Part shown: in pieces, positions 1 to 8,586 of the stretch | How positions within the stretch are numbered: position 1 is the stretch's first letter | How the letters are laid out: every line of letters starts with the position of its first letter | Assembly: GCA_003562475.1 (NCBI GenBank) | Contig: PWUU01000102.1 | Location: forward strand, 1 to 56,618 | Direction: 5' to 3' | From: Dehalococcoidia bacterium | GTDB lineage: Bacteria > Chloroflexota > Dehalococcoidia > GIF9 > AB-539-J10 | DNA length: 56,618 bases | The notes under the pieces: generated by a model | The model's database searches: none | Seen by the model: the letters and a program-made list of their open reading frames with translations, nothing else | Told to the model about the DNA's origin: nothing | Position numbers and translations under genes: made by a program

Positions 1-2
1 CG

Positions 3-86
3 GGAGGGGTGCCGGAGTGGTTAATCGGAGCAGTCTGTAAAATTGCCGCCCGTTGGGCTTCGCAGGTTCGAATCCTGCCCCCTCCA
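3..86 (+). tRNA. tRNA-Tyr (anticodon GTA)
   Basis: A seven-base acceptor stem at 3-9 pairs with 79-85. The T arm is 62-78 with the TTCGAAT loop, and the anticodon loop reads CTGTAAA, giving GTA. The long variable arm between the anticodon and T arms is the class II form expected for bacterial tRNA-Tyr. The discriminator is A86, followed by CC, so CCA is not fully encoded. It lies 17 bases ahead of tRNA-Thr and just upstream of tuf, a common bacterial arrangement. Confidence 0.95.
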
Positions 87-103
87 CCGTGCAGGCTGTG
101 CCA

Positions 104-176
104 GCCCACATAGCTCAGTCGGCAGAGCACGTTCTTGGTAAGAACGGGGTCACCAGTTCGAATCTGGTTGTGGGCT
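104..176 (+). tRNA. tRNA-Thr (anticodon GGT)
   Basis: The acceptor stem 104-110 (GCCCACA) pairs with 169-175. The anticodon stem CGTTC/GAACG encloses TTGGTAA, giving anticodon GGT. The T arm is 152-168. It ends 30 bases before the tuf start codon, so the two tRNAs and tuf are probably one transcript whose promoter lies outside the window. Confidence 0.95.
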
Positions 177-206
177 TTTCAGGTAGTTAAGGAGGTTATT
201 GGCAAG

Positions 207-1412
207 ATGGCAAAGCAGACCTTTGAACGGTCCAAAGAACACGTGAATGTTGGCACGATTGGGCACGTTGATCATGGCAAGACAACGTTAACGGCTGCCA
301 TGACCCTCGTGTTGTCGAAGGCGGGAGGGTATAACACGTATCGTCCGTTCGACTCCATCGACAACGCGCCTGAAGAGAAGGCTCGTGGCGTGACAATCGC
401 GATTTCGCATCTCGAATACGAGACCGAGAAGCGCCATTATTGCCATGTTGACTGTCCGGGACATGCAGACTACATCAAGAACATGATTACCGGTGCGGCC
501 CAGATGGATGGTGCCGTCCTGGTGGTGGCTGCGGATGATGGTCCCATGCCTCAGACTCGCGAGCACATCCTGCTGGCGCACCAGGTTGAGGTGCCGGCAA
601 TGCTGGTCGCCCTTAACAAGGTCGACCTCATGGAAGACCCTGAGCTCCTCGAGCTCGTCGAAGTCGAGGTCAGAGATATCCTGAAGGCCAACGACTTCCC
701 CGGCGATGAACTCCCGGTGGTGCAGGTGAGCGCGACCAGGGCTCTCGAGTGTGGCTGCGGCAACCGTGAATGTGAGTGGTGCGGCAGGGTCTGGGATCTT
801 ATTGACGCAATGGACAGCTACATCCCAACACCTGTTCGCGAGAAGGACAAGCCGTTCCTCATGCCCATCGAGGATGTGTTCAGCATCAAGGGCCGTGGCA
901 CAGTGGTTACCGGACGTGTTGAGCGGGGTGTGCTCAAGGCGGGCGAAGAAGTAGAGATTGTCGGCATCAATCCCACTCGAAAGACCGTCGCGGTGAGCAT
1001 GGAGATGTTCCATAAGGTGCTCAATAGCACCGAGGCTGGCGATGCGGTCGGTGTTCTGCTTCGAGGTATCGACAGAGACGAGATTGAGCGTGGCCAGGTG
1101 CTTGCAAAGCCCGGGTCTGTAACGCCTCATGTCGAAGCGAATGCAGAGATCTACATCCTGAAGCGCGAGGAAGGCGGCAGGCACACGCCGTTTTTCACGG
1201 GTTACAAACCGCAGTTCTACATTCACACCACAGATGTGACCGGCGAGATCATTCTGCCCGATGGTGTTGAGATGGCGATGCCGGGCGACAGTCTGACCAG
1301 CATGAAGATCAAGACAATGGTCCCCATAGTAATGGAGGAAGGACTTCGCTTCGCTGTTCGGGAGGGCGGAAAGACGGTCGGCGCCGGTGTTATCACGAAG
1401 GTCCTCAAGTAG
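207..1412 (+). CDS. tuf: Elongation factor Tu
   Basis: This is the GTPase that delivers aminoacyl-tRNA to the ribosome. It has 401 residues, normal for EF-Tu. The P-loop GHVDHGKT is at residues 19-26, followed by RGVTI (switch I), DCPGH (G3), NKVD (G4), and domains II and III ending [11 protein letters not shown]. The ATG at 207 is chosen because [20 protein letters not shown] is the canonical N-terminus and AAGGAGG (189-195) sits just upstream. An upstream in-frame extension would run into the tRNA-Thr gene. Domain I carries an unusual loop with four cysteines (C182, C184, C189, C192) where other EF-Tus have a short helix or loop. This could bind a metal, which is inference. It heads a close-packed run with rpmG (2-base gap), secE and nusG. 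Confidence 0.98.
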   Translation: MAKQTFERSKEHVNVGTIGHVDHGKTTLTAAMTLVLSKAGGYNTYRPFDSIDNAPEEKARGVTIAISHLEYETEKRHYCHVDCPGHADYIKNMITGAAQMDGAVLVVAADDGPMPQTREHILLAHQVEVPAMLVALNKVDLMEDPELLELVEVEVRDILKANDFPGDELPVVQVSATRALECGCGNRECEWCGRVWDLIDAMDSYIPTPVREKDKPFLMPIEDVFSIKGRGTVVTGRVERGVLKAGEEVEIVGINPTRKTVAVSMEMFHKVLNSTEAGDAVGVLLRGIDRDEIERGQVLAKPGSVTPHVEANAEIYILKREEGGRHTPFFTGYKPQFYIHTTDVTGEIILPDGVEMAMPGDSLTSMKIKTMVPIVMEEGLRFAVREGGKTVGAGVITKVLK

Positions 1413-1414
1413 CC

Positions 1415-1582
1415 ATGGCGAAGAAAGGCGAACAGCGTCTCGTAATCCATTTCGCGTGCACCCGGTGCCAGGAGCGGACATATACGAGCGAGAAGAACAA
1501 GAAGAACGACGCACAGCGTATTGAGTTGAAGAAGTTCTGTCCCCGGTGCCGGACGCATACGCCGCACCGGGAAACGAAATAG
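1415..1582 (+). CDS. rpmG: 50S ribosomal protein L33
   Basis: A 55-residue basic protein beginning [18 protein letters not shown]. It has two CxxC pairs (CTRC and CPRC), so it is the zinc-binding form of L33, a large-subunit protein near the E site. It starts two bases after the tuf stop and ends two bases before secE. The tuf-rpmG-secE-nusG order is widespread in bacteria and supports the call. Confidence 0.95.
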   Translation: MAKKGEQRLVIHFACTRCQERTYTSEKNKKNDAQRIELKKFCPRCRTHTPHRETK

Positions 1583-1584
1583 CG

Positions 1585-1947
1585 ATGGGATCCAAAGGCA
1601 AGAAGCGCAGGTCTGGCAAGCAACGGCCACATGGTGTAACACCCCGTCCCACAGCGGAGGAGACCGTAGAGTCGGCACAGATCGGGGTGCAGCCGCCGCA
1701 GGCGGCGGCGCAGAAGGAGAGGTCGAAACCGAAGACACCGAAGCCGGCCCCTGTGCTGACCAGGAAGCCGTCAAGGTTTCGCTTCTTCGTAGATGCGTTT
1801 CACGAACTGAGAAAGGCGCACTGGCCGTCGCGTCGCGAGACGGTGCGACTGAGCCTGCTTGTGGCTACGGTGTGTCTTGTGGTCGGTGCGATTCTGGGCG
1901 CGTTTGACTTCGTCTTCAGCGGCCTTATGCGGTTCCTGTTGTTCTAA
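1585..1947 (+). CDS. secE: Preprotein translocase subunit SecE
   Basis: 120 residues: a long charged, proline-rich N-terminal region (about residues 1-65), then the conserved amphipathic segment FFVDAFHELRKAHWPSRRET and one C-terminal membrane helix (about 90-118). This is the minimal single-helix SecE with an extended cytoplasmic tail; it stabilises SecY in the inner-membrane channel. The start ATG follows the rpmG stop by two bases. Its TAA stop overlaps the nusG ATG (TAATG), which suggests translational coupling. Confidence 0.93.
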   Translation: MGSKGKKRRSGKQRPHGVTPRPTAEETVESAQIGVQPPQAAAQKERSKPKTPKPAPVLTRKPSRFRFFVDAFHELRKAHWPSRRETVRLSLLVATVCLVVGAILGAFDFVFSGLMRFLLF

Positions 1948-2489
1948 TGGTCAGGATGGGGATGTCACAGGGTCAGTGGTACTTGCTTTACGTCTCCTCG
2001 GGTCGCGAGGATCGTGCCAAGCGCAACCTCGAACAACGGGTCCGGTACATGGATGCCGGTCACAAGATCTTCGAAGTGGTCGTGCCCACCACTAACGAAA
2101 TCGAGATACGAAGTGGCAAGCGGCGAACCGTTACACGCAAGGCGTTTCCGGGCTACATCATGGTGAATATGGACCTTGACGAGGAGAGTTGGGACATTGT
2201 GCGTAATACCCCGGGAGTCGCAGGTTTCGTGAGCACCGGCGTGAAGCCCACCCCACTGGTGGATTCAGAGGCACAGACGATTCTTGACCTCATGAGAGAA
2301 GCGCCCAGCGAGGTGAAGGTCGCCTTCAAGAAAGGCGACAGTGTGCGGGTGACCAGCGGCCCCTTTGTTGACTTCATAGGTAAGGTTGAGGAAGTCAATT
2401 CCGAAAAGGGTAAGGCAATCGTGGCCCTTTCGCTGTTCGGCCGGGAAACGCCGGTTGAGCTTGACTTTCTCTCAGTGGAGAGATTGTAG
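1947..2489 (+). CDS. nusG: Transcription termination/antitermination protein NusG
   Basis: 180 residues. The N-terminal NGN domain begins [20 protein letters not shown] and includes [15 protein letters not shown]. The C-terminal KOW domain has [14 protein letters not shown] and ends [10 protein letters not shown]. NusG binds RNA polymerase, modulates pausing and links to Rho or the ribosome. The start at 1947 overlaps the secE stop. In-frame ATGs at 1956 and 1962 are also possible, the last giving MSQGQWYLL, so the first five residues are uncertain. It precedes rplK by two bases. Confidence 0.95.
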   Translation: MVRMGMSQGQWYLLYVSSGREDRAKRNLEQRVRYMDAGHKIFEVVVPTTNEIEIRSGKRRTVTRKAFPGYIMVNMDLDEESWDIVRNTPGVAGFVSTGVKPTPLVDSEAQTILDLMREAPSEVKVAFKKGDSVRVTSGPFVDFIGKVEEVNSEKGKAIVALSLFGRETPVELDFLSVERL

Positions 2490-2491
2490 AG

Positions 2492-2920
2492 ATGGCGAAG
2501 AAGAGAGTTACGGCGATCATAAGGCTGCAGATACAGGCAGGCAAGGCGACGCCTGCACCTCCCATCGGCCCTGCGCTTGGCCAGCACGGCGTCAACATCA
2601 TGGCATTCTGCAAGGAATACAACGAGCGTACTGCGTCGCAGGAAGGATTCATCATTCCCGCAGAGATTACGGTGTATCACGATCGGAGTTTCACGTTCGT
2701 GACGAAACAGCCGCCGGTCTCCGATCTCGTTCGCCGCACGCTCGGCATCGAGAAGGGTAGCGGCACGCCCCGCCGGACCCGGGTCGGCACACTGACAAGA
2801 GATCAACTCTACGACATCGCGCGCACGAAGATTAAGGATCTCAACGCCCGCGATGATGATGCCGCTGCAGCTATTGTGGCCGGCACAGCCCGGAGCATGG
2901 GCGTCGAGGTGGAGCAGTAG
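2492..2920 (+). CDS. rplK: 50S ribosomal protein L11
   Basis: 142 residues, the normal length. The N-terminal domain has the conserved proline-rich stretch [19 protein letters not shown]. The C-terminal RNA-binding domain runs from about residue 70, including [18 protein letters not shown], to the end. L11 binds the GTPase-associated centre of 23S rRNA and contacts EF-G and RelA. The ATG lies two bases after the nusG stop, and rplA follows as usual. Confidence 0.97.
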   Translation: MAKKRVTAIIRLQIQAGKATPAPPIGPALGQHGVNIMAFCKEYNERTASQEGFIIPAEITVYHDRSFTFVTKQPPVSDLVRRTLGIEKGSGTPRRTRVGTLTRDQLYDIARTKIKDLNARDDDAAAAIVAGTARSMGVEVEQ

Positions 2921-2957
2921 CCATGCACTGGGTGCGCAGGTGGAGAGCAGGGATACG

Positions 2958-3668
2958 ATGACACCACATGGTAAGAAGTACAACGCAGCGGTAGCAGCTC
3001 TTGAGAAGAACCGGAGCTACTCGCCTGCTGAGGCCATTGAACTCGCGAAGAAGGCATCGTACGTCGCGTTCGATGAGACGGTCGAACTCCACATGAAGAT
3101 GGGGCTGAACCCGCGCAGCGCCGACCAACAGGTCAGAGGTGTGGCGCTGCTGCCGCATGGCCTTGGCAAGCAGGTCCGCGTGCTGGTGTTTGCGCAGGGA
3201 CCTGCGGCCAAGACGGCCATGGACGCGGGTGCCGACTATGTGGGGGCCGACGACCTGGTCAAGCAGATTGAGGACGGGTGGCTCGAGTTCGACACGACAA
3301 TAGCCACTCCGGATATGATGCCGAAGGTGGCGAAGCTCGGTAAGATTCTCGGGCGCCGTGGGCTGATGCCCAATCCGAAGTCGGGAACAGTGATCCCGCC
3401 GGAGGATTTGCCACGAGCCATCGGCGAGGCGCGCACGGGCCGCGTCGAATACCGCCTGGACCGCACGGCGATCATCCATCTGGCCATTGGCAAGATCAGC
3501 TTCGAGACAGAGAAACTGGTAGAGAACCTGGCTGCGGTGATGGAAGCGATCGTGAAGGCCAGGCCGAGCGGTGCCAAGGGGCAGTACATCAGGAGCATCA
3601 CGCTGACGACGACCATGGGACCGGGCTTCAAGCTCGATCTCAGGTCTACGCTGAATCTCGCCGACTAG
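2958..3668 (+). CDS. rplA: 50S ribosomal protein L1
   Basis: 236 residues starting [21 protein letters not shown]. It contains the L1 signature region [20 protein letters not shown] and ends in the conserved region around [15 protein letters not shown]1 forms the mobile stalk that moves deacylated tRNA and is a known translational repressor of its own operon in other bacteria. The ATG at 2958 is preceded by AGCAGGG. The 37-base gap after rplK contains an ATG (2923) in another frame, which is not used. Confidence 0.96.
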   Translation: MTPHGKKYNAAVAALEKNRSYSPAEAIELAKKASYVAFDETVELHMKMGLNPRSADQQVRGVALLPHGLGKQVRVLVFAQGPAAKTAMDAGADYVGADDLVKQIEDGWLEFDTTIATPDMMPKVAKLGKILGRRGLMPNPKSGTVIPPEDLPRAIGEARTGRVEYRLDRTAIIHLAIGKISFETEKLVENLAAVMEAIVKARPSGAKGQYIRSITLTTTMGPGFKLDLRSTLNLAD

Positions 3669-3687
3669 TTGGCGATTCTGGTAGGAT

Positions 3688-3797
3688 ATGCACGGTCGCC
3701 AGTGACCGCAGGTACCCGTGAGGGTTTAAAGTCGGCCTGCAGAGGCGCGGGCAGGTTGAGTCCCTGTCGCCTTTCGCTGGCGCAGGGCCTTTTTTTT
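3688..3797 (+). ncRNA. Ribosomal protein L10 leader RNA with intrinsic terminator
   Basis: The rplA-rplJ gap carries the hallmarks of the L10(L12)4-binding leader: GACCGCAGGT at about 3704, a TTTAAAG linker, then CCTGCAGAGGC near 3736, matching the conserved CAGGU/CCUGC core. Downstream, CCCTG(T)CGCC at 3762-3771 pairs with GGCGCAGGG at 3779-3787 and is followed by CC and eight Ts (3790-3797). That is a strong intrinsic terminator ending eleven bases before the rplJ ATG. The rplJ ribosome-binding site GGAGTGA overlaps the end of the T run. The layout implies premature termination when excess L10-L12 binds (inference from known L10 leaders). Confidence 0.87.
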
Positions 3798-3808
3798 GGA
3801 GTGATGCA

Positions 3809-4327
3809 ATGCTGAGAGAGAAGAAGACTGAGGTTATAGAATCACTTAAGCAGAACCTGTCTGATAACGAGTTCATCGTTTCGACCACGTATCAGGGAGC
3901 ATCAGCGCAATCGATGGCGCAAATACGCTGGGCGTTAGCGACGTCTGGCGTCGAATATCACGTGGTGAAGAACACGCTGTTGCGCATTGCCGCCGAACAG
4001 GCGGGACGCACTGAAGTGATGCAGATACTTGAAGGGCCGATGGCACTTGGTTTCGCCAGCGATCCGGTTGAGGCGGCGAAGGCGCTGAGACAGCACACCC
4101 GGACCAAGGATTCCCCCGTACAGATACGAGGGGCTCTGCTTGGCGGCCGTGTGCTGAGCGTGGCGCAGGTTCAAGCGCTGGCTGACCTGCCCACGCGCGA
4201 GGTGCTGCTGGGACAGCTCGCATCGCAGCTTCAAGCTCCGGTGACCAGACTGCACCGTGCGCTGTCGTGGCCGCTCCAGGGTTTCCGCAATGTTCTTCAA
4301 GCACGAATAGAATCACTTGCCCAGTAG
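3809..4327 (+). CDS. rplJ: 50S ribosomal protein L10
   Basis: 172 residues. The N-terminal 23S-binding domain includes [22 protein letters not shown] and [15 protein letters not shown]. The C-terminal helix, which holds L7/L12 dimers, spans about residues 135-170. GGAGTGA precedes the ATG. It lies directly below the L10 leader and 16 bases before rplL, so L10 and L12 are co-expressed and probably autoregulated. Confidence 0.95.
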   Translation: MLREKKTEVIESLKQNLSDNEFIVSTTYQGASAQSMAQIRWALATSGVEYHVVKNTLLRIAAEQAGRTEVMQILEGPMALGFASDPVEAAKALRQHTRTKDSPVQIRGALLGGRVLSVAQVQALADLPTREVLLGQLASQLQAPVTRLHRALSWPLQGFRNVLQARIESLAQ

Positions 4328-4343
4328 TCAAGGAGGTATGGAT

Positions 4344-4829
4344 ATGTCCGCAGAAGAGACTCAGGCCGCCGTCGCTGAAGAGACACAGGCCGAAGAGAAG
4401 AAACCCGCAAAGAAGACCACGAAGAAGGAGAGCAAGTCCCTCGGCATCGATGAGATTCTCGCTGCCGTCAAGCAGATGACGGTGCTCGAGCTATCGGAGC
4501 TGGTCAAGGCTCTGGAAGAAGAGTTCGGTGTAAGCGCCGCGCCGGTGGCGGTTGCCGCCGGGCCGGCCGCGACAGCCGGTCCGGCTCCTGCCGAAGCGGC
4601 CGAAGAGGAAGAGGAGAAGACCGAGTTCACGGTCGTCTTGAAGGCAATCGGGGAAAAGAAGATCGATGTTATCAAGGCGGTTCGTGAGGTCACCGATCTG
4701 GGCCTGAAACAGGCGAAGGACCTGGTTGAAGGTGCACCTCAGAACGTCAAGGAGTCGGTTACGAAGGAAGAAGCGAACGCTGTGAAGGCCAAGCTTGAGG
4801 GAGCCGGAGCTACCGTAGAGGTCAAGTAG
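4344..4829 (+). CDS. rplL: 50S ribosomal protein L7/L12 with N-terminal extension
   Basis: 161 residues against about 120-130 in most bacteria. The canonical protein begins near residue 33 ([20 protein letters not shown]), followed by an Ala/Pro hinge (about 62-85) and the C-terminal factor-binding domain ([20 protein letters not shown] to VEVK). The extra 32 residues are rich in Glu, Ala and Lys. ATG 4344 is chosen because AGGAGG (4331-4336) is seven bases upstream; the in-frame ATG at 4338 is too close to it. A start after the extension would have no ribosome-binding site, so the extension looks real. Confidence 0.93.
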   Translation: MSAEETQAAVAEETQAEEKKPAKKTTKKESKSLGIDEILAAVKQMTVLELSELVKALEEEFGVSAAPVAVAAGPAATAGPAPAEAAEEEEEKTEFTVVLKAIGEKKIDVIKAVREVTDLGLKQAKDLVEGAPQNVKESVTKEEANAVKAKLEGAGATVEVK

Positions 4830-4856
4830 CGCGGTAATCTGAGAGATTGGAAACTA

Positions 4857-4886
4857 GGGGCGCACGCCTGTACAGACGCGCGCCCC
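4857..4886 (+). terminator. Hairpin after rplL
   Basis: GGGGCGC and GCGCCCC form a seven-base stem 28 bases after the rplL stop. The following sequence (GGCTTGTCTCGTT) is only weakly T-rich, so this is a probable but imperfect intrinsic terminator closing the ribosomal operon. The rest of the gap to 5135 shows no gene. Confidence 0.5.
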
Positions 4887-5135
4887 GGCTTGTCTCGTTA
4901 AGTGTGTAAGGCACGATCAGGCCGTCAATAGCCCACCATAACGCCGCAGATCTCGCACCATTGCGGTACACGAGAGGATCGCCACGGGTTCACGTTCACT
5001 TAACATTTGTGTGCGACACTGGGGAGGTGTTGCGGGCCGATGTGCTGTGAATCACCGTGTGAACGGCAGGAACTGCGGTCCATGCGGCCCGACGATCGAA
5101 TGGCGCGTCGGCGCGGGCGCGGAAGGAGGTATCCA

Positions 5136-5786
5136 ATGCGAAAATGGGGACTCACCGCAGTCGTGGCGCTCGCCTTGGTGACCCTTGTTGCATGTGCTCA
5201 GGGCGTGGAGCGCCCGGAGACAGTTGCAGTCGTCAACGGTGAAGCTATCAGCCATGACCAGCTGGACGCCAGGGTCGATCAGGTCCGGCACCAGTATGCC
5301 GTTCAGGGGATCGACATTGACCAGGACGGCGAGCTGCTCGAACGCGTGCAAGCAGAGGCACTGGATGAGTTGATCGACGAGGCTTTGTTGCTCGGATATG
5401 CTGACGATCAGGGGATTGCCGTTACCCGGGAGGAGATCGATGCTGAGTACGAGCTGCTGGTTCAGGAGGTGCAGGGCGAGGACGTGCTGGAAGAGTTGCT
5501 GAGCGCCCGGGGAATGGACCGCGACCAGTTGATGGACCTGATCGCCGACCAACTCGTGCTGTTCCGTCTTCAGGATCACGAACGGAAGGAGCGAGGCCTG
5601 GAGATCACGGAGGACGCGCTCCGTGAGACCTACAATGCATACCGGGATATGATCCCGGACATCCCATCGTTTGATGAGGTCCGGCCGTACCTGGAGCAGG
5701 AGCTTGAGCATCAGCAGTTCATGGAAATCGTCCCGGAATTGCTTGAGGACCTTCGTGATGCGGGAGAAGTGAAAGTGTACCTGTAG
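5136..5786 (+). CDS. SurA-N-domain-like lipoprotein, no PPIase domain
   Basis: 216 residues. A lipoprotein signal peptide ends LVTLVAC with the lipid-accepting Cys at residue 20. The segment VAVVNGEAISHDQLDARVDQ matches the start of SurA/PrsA N-terminal chaperone domains, followed by long acidic helices (ALDELIDEALLLGYADDQGI). The protein ends soon after the helical part, and no parvulin domain is visible. It is probably an extracytoplasmic membrane-anchored chaperone. The start is fixed by the strong site GGAAGGAGGT at 5121-5130. It occupies a place near rplL where rpoB often lies in other bacteria. Specific clients are unknown. Confidence 0.75.
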   Translation: MRKWGLTAVVALALVTLVACAQGVERPETVAVVNGEAISHDQLDARVDQVRHQYAVQGIDIDQDGELLERVQAEALDELIDEALLLGYADDQGIAVTREEIDAEYELLVQEVQGEDVLEELLSARGMDRDQLMDLIADQLVLFRLQDHERKERGLEITEDALRETYNAYRDMIPDIPSFDEVRPYLEQELEHQQFMEIVPELLEDLRDAGEVKVYL

Positions 5787-5831
5787 GACATTCGGGTGAA
5801 GCTGTTGCCATGCGTACGGTGTGATTGCGGC

Positions 5832-5862
5832 AGGAGGCCGGGGCGTGACCAGCCTCCTTGTT
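5832..5862 (+). terminator. Hairpin terminator after the SurA-like gene
   Basis: AGGAGGC (5832-5838) pairs with GCCTCCT (5852-5858) across a 13-base loop, followed by TTGTT. It sits 45 bases after the upstream stop codon. The T tract is short, so strength is uncertain. Confidence 0.5.
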
Positions 5863-6027
5863 CGTGGTGGAGCGCCCCTGAGCCGGGCGTTAATCGCGGA
5901 CCGTTGCGTGTGTGTGATAGCCTTAACGGGAAATTGACATTTTTCTGCTAACGTCGGGGGCGTGTCCTGATACGTCATGGCTGTCTGATTGCTCAGACGT
6001 TGACTAATTGTTTGGAGGTGATAGCGA

Positions 6028-7002
6028 ATGCGCAACTCCTGGCTTATTCGATGTGCAGTGGCGGTGCTGTGTAGCGTCGCCCTTACTGCAACGGCGTTGG
6101 CGCCTCTTGCGGTATCCGCAAACGATGAGGACGTGGTGCCGCTGGATGACGAGATGGTGCCCGTCCCGGGGAATGACGAGATGGCGGACCCATCGGAAAT
6201 TGAGGATATTCTTGAGGCGCATCCGAAGTTTCCCGCATTGGAGGGGCCGGCAGATACCACCTTCCTGTTTGAGATCGAGTTCACGTACCGGTCCGGGGAA
6301 GCACTGGGACAGTCGTTCGACCTCTCGATCACAGGCCCGACTGATTGGCTGACGTATGTTGCTGAGTCGACGTACGACGTGGAGAAGCAGATCTCGGCGA
6401 TCTTTCTTGAGCCTTATACTGTGAAGCAGCCCATAGTTGTAGTGGCAGTAGCTCCGTTCTGGCTCTACCCCGAACCGGGCGAATATCCGATCGAGCTCCG
6501 TATATCGGGTGGTGGTCTCGAAGATGTTGCGAACCTGACGGCAACCATTACGCCGCGCTATGAGCTCGATGCTGAGACCGCGACCGGGTACGAGACTGCG
6601 GCAACCACTGCCGGCAGCGAGACCACTCTGGGTGTAAATGTTGTCAACTCCGGCACCGCCCGAATGGAGAATGTGATACTGTCCGCAAGCACACCGCCGG
6701 AGGTCAACAACGAGGCGTGGGAGGTCACGTTCGAACCCGAACGTGTCGTGGATCTCCCTCCCGGTGCAAAGGCCGAGGTACAGGTGTCGATCACACCTCC
6801 CGCTGATGTCGAGCCTGGCGACTACATGACAACGCTGGAGTTCGATGCACAGCCGGCACTATCCGCTGCGCCCCCCGCTGTTCCTATCAGGGTGTCGGTT
6901 GCCGGACACACAGCGTGGGGTTTCGTGCTGGCGCTGTTGGTGGTGGTGCTGGCGGGCGCTATCGCGCTGGGCTACCGCAAGTACGGCCGCAAGAAGGCCT
7001 GA
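6028..7002 (+). CDS. NEW3-domain-like membrane-anchored protein (paralogue 1)
   Basis: 324 residues. A signal peptide spans residues 1-31 (ends PLAVSA), followed by an acidic linker. One beta-rich domain starts FPALEGPADTTFLFEIEFTY. A second region (about 200-290, with VNVVNSGTARMENVILSAS and LPPGAKAEVQVSITPP) resembles the NEW3 / COG1470 immunoglobulin-like fold. One C-terminal helix (about 293-317) and a basic tail YRKYGRKKA make it an outward-facing membrane-anchored protein. GGAGGTGAT precedes the ATG. It shares architecture and phrases such as GPADT.F.F, EPGEYPI and GDY..TL.F with the gene at 18208-19173. The function is unknown; a structural or transport accessory role is only a guess. 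Confidence 0.8.
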   Translation: MRNSWLIRCAVAVLCSVALTATALAPLAVSANDEDVVPLDDEMVPVPGNDEMADPSEIEDILEAHPKFPALEGPADTTFLFEIEFTYRSGEALGQSFDLSITGPTDWLTYVAESTYDVEKQISAIFLEPYTVKQPIVVVAVAPFWLYPEPGEYPIELRISGGGLEDVANLTATITPRYELDAETATGYETAATTAGSETTLGVNVVNSGTARMENVILSASTPPEVNNEAWEVTFEPERVVDLPPGAKAEVQVSITPPADVEPGDYMTTLEFDAQPALSAAPPAVPIRVSVAGHTAWGFVLALLVVVLAGAIALGYRKYGRKKA

Positions 7003-7033
7003 CAGCCACATCCTCCGCGGGTGGCATCACGAA

Positions 7034-7055
7034 GGGCCGGTTTCCACACCGGCCC
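7034..7055 (+). terminator. Perfect hairpin after the NEW3 gene
   Basis: GGGCCGGT (7034-7041) and ACCGGCCC (7048-7055) pair perfectly around a six-base loop, 31 bases after the stop. No T run follows, so it may stabilise the 3' end or terminate inefficiently. Confidence 0.45.
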
Positions 7056-7148
7056 GTCACGTCGCAACGGCTGGCCGGACATGCACGCATCGCGTGCCTG
7101 GTGTGAGTGCAGGCGGGCCATCGTGTAGCTGGTGTGATGTCGCCGACC

Positions 7149-7823
7149 TCAGGCAGTGTATTCTCGGCGTATGGAGAAATCGGAATGGTGTCCCATGAGC
7201 CACCGGAGCGGGAATTCGGCAGTCCCCCGGGCGTCGGCAATACTCTCCGCCGTATTGTGGCTCAGATCGAGGTAGGTACCTCGAGGATGCAGCTCAGTAT
7301 CGAGGATCTGGATACTGAGACGCACCCCGGTTGGCGCAGGGCCGCTTGCCGGCGTGTAGGCGACGAAGGTGACCAGCGTCCGTGCATCTTTCTTCCACGT
7401 ATAGAGAGCCTCGCCGGGTTTGCCTTCCTGAACGCGGCCATCGTGGAGTGTGTCCTCAAGACAGCTCACGAACTCGTTGATTGCCCCGGCCTCGTGGCAG
7501 TCGCGTTCTGGTGAACCCGGTTTGCCCAGGCCGATGGTACATTCTATCGCCTGATTCGCGATGAAGCTCACACTGACAATTGCGAACGCGTCGTACCGAC
7601 CAAGTTTGAAGTCACACATGAACTGGACGATGGCGTCGAACTGTCCGTAGTGAGCCACTGACTGGTAGCCGAGCACTTCACTGCCGCTGAGTTTGTGGGC
7701 GTCGAAAGGGGCGCATGCCTCAAGCACCTGAGCTTGAGACGTGCGCATCAGGCTGCACGCGAGGGGAATGTCGAAGAAATGCCTTGCCCCACTGTCCTTA
7801 ACCGGCCCATCTTCGATGACCAC
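7149..7823 (-). CDS. Hypothetical protein, unrecognised
   Basis: 224 residues with normal amino-acid balance and no signal peptide or membrane segment. The GTG start at 7823 is preceded by GAAGGGGGCTTGCA, a good ribosome-binding site. A central stretch (about residues 50-160, with GYQSVAHYGQFDAIVQFMCD and KKDARTLVTFVAYTP) looks like an alternating beta/alpha domain. I recognise no family. It stands alone, convergent with the NEW3 gene. The antisense frame is less protein-like, so this strand is preferred. Confidence 0.55.
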   Translation of the reverse strand: MVIEDGPVKDSGARHFFDIPLACSLMRTSQAQVLEACAPFDAHKLSGSEVLGYQSVAHYGQFDAIVQFMCDFKLGRYDAFAIVSVSFIANQAIECTIGLGKPGSPERDCHEAGAINEFVSCLEDTLHDGRVQEGKPGEALYTWKKDARTLVTFVAYTPASGPAPTGVRLSIQILDTELHPRGTYLDLSHNTAESIADARGTAEFPLRWLMGHHSDFSIRREYTA

Positions 7824-8360
7824 TGCAAGCCCCCTTCACTATCCGGGTTTGTCGGCTGGTCGGGAGAACGACACCCGCCTGACAGTCAACGGTGGTATGT
7901 CAGCAAGTAGTTGTGCTATCTACATGTGACCTGGCCTGATGTCTCAGGTCGGTCCTAACCGGCGCCTCAAGTGCCATCTGTCCACGGGGGTCGCCTCATC
8001 TACTCCCAGTCTAGTCGACGCACGTCGCCGCGTCAATTTCTGATGCGAACGGCATCTGCACTTTGTCGCATAATTGAGATGGTGTCGCCGCATGAAGGTA
8101 TACCGTCTTCGAAATACGGTGCGAACCCGGCACCGGATTCAGGATTGATGTAGTGGGATCCAAGAGGTAGTCAGTATCCGGGAGGTATTGTCAAATACCG
8201 GGTATCTCGTGTAGTGTGGTAGGCGAGCGGTAAGGCTGAAACCCGGCTTTCCTGACTTCGTCAGCTTGGGATCCATTGGTAGAATATAGTAGCCTCATGG
8301 TCAGTTGCCGCTATGGTAGGCAAGTGTGAGTGAGCAGGATGGGAGGGCAATACGCTCAGG
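7824..8360. other. Intergenic stretch
   Basis: No convincing gene. It contains a small hairpin GGTATT/AATACC near 8186-8201 and probably the promoters of the flanking genes, though no clear -35/-10 pair could be fixed. Confidence 0.5.
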
Positions 8361-8504
8361 TTGCTGTGGTTGATTGCCATCATCGTACTGGTACTGTGGC
8401 TCCACAGTCTTGTCTTCGGCTTCATATCTGGTCCGTTTCTCCACATCCTACTGGTTATTGGCATCATATTGCTGGTGATCTGGCTGGTGCGGGGCAGGAA
8501 GTAG
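8361..8504 (+). CDS. Small hydrophobic membrane protein, lmo0937/DUF5670-like
   Basis: A 47-codon frame starting at TTG (read as Met): two membrane helices, LWLIAIIVLVLWLHSLVFGF and FLHILLVIGIILLVIWLV, ending in RGRK. GGGAGGG lies 14-20 bases upstream. There is no in-frame ATG or GTG between the preceding stop and this TTG. Length and pattern match the lmo0937 family of tiny membrane proteins, often linked to stress. Confidence rests on the composition and family resemblance; the start is the weakest point. Confidence 0.6.
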   Translation: MLWLIAIIVLVLWLHSLVFGFISGPFLHILLVIGIILLVIWLVRGRK

Positions 8505-8586
8505 CATCCCCGGATCGAGCCGAAGGATCCAAACAGACGGGACTGTTCCCCGAAACCGTGTAACAGGGTATGGGGCCCGGTCGATT

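Noticed and set aside
288-1652. 454-codon minus-strand frame opposite tuf
   Set aside because: Antisense shadow of the strongly supported EF-Tu gene; composition and start are poor.
5934-5939. TTGACA upstream of the first NEW3 gene
   Set aside because: No -10 hexamer at 16-19 bases; the sequence there is G-rich.
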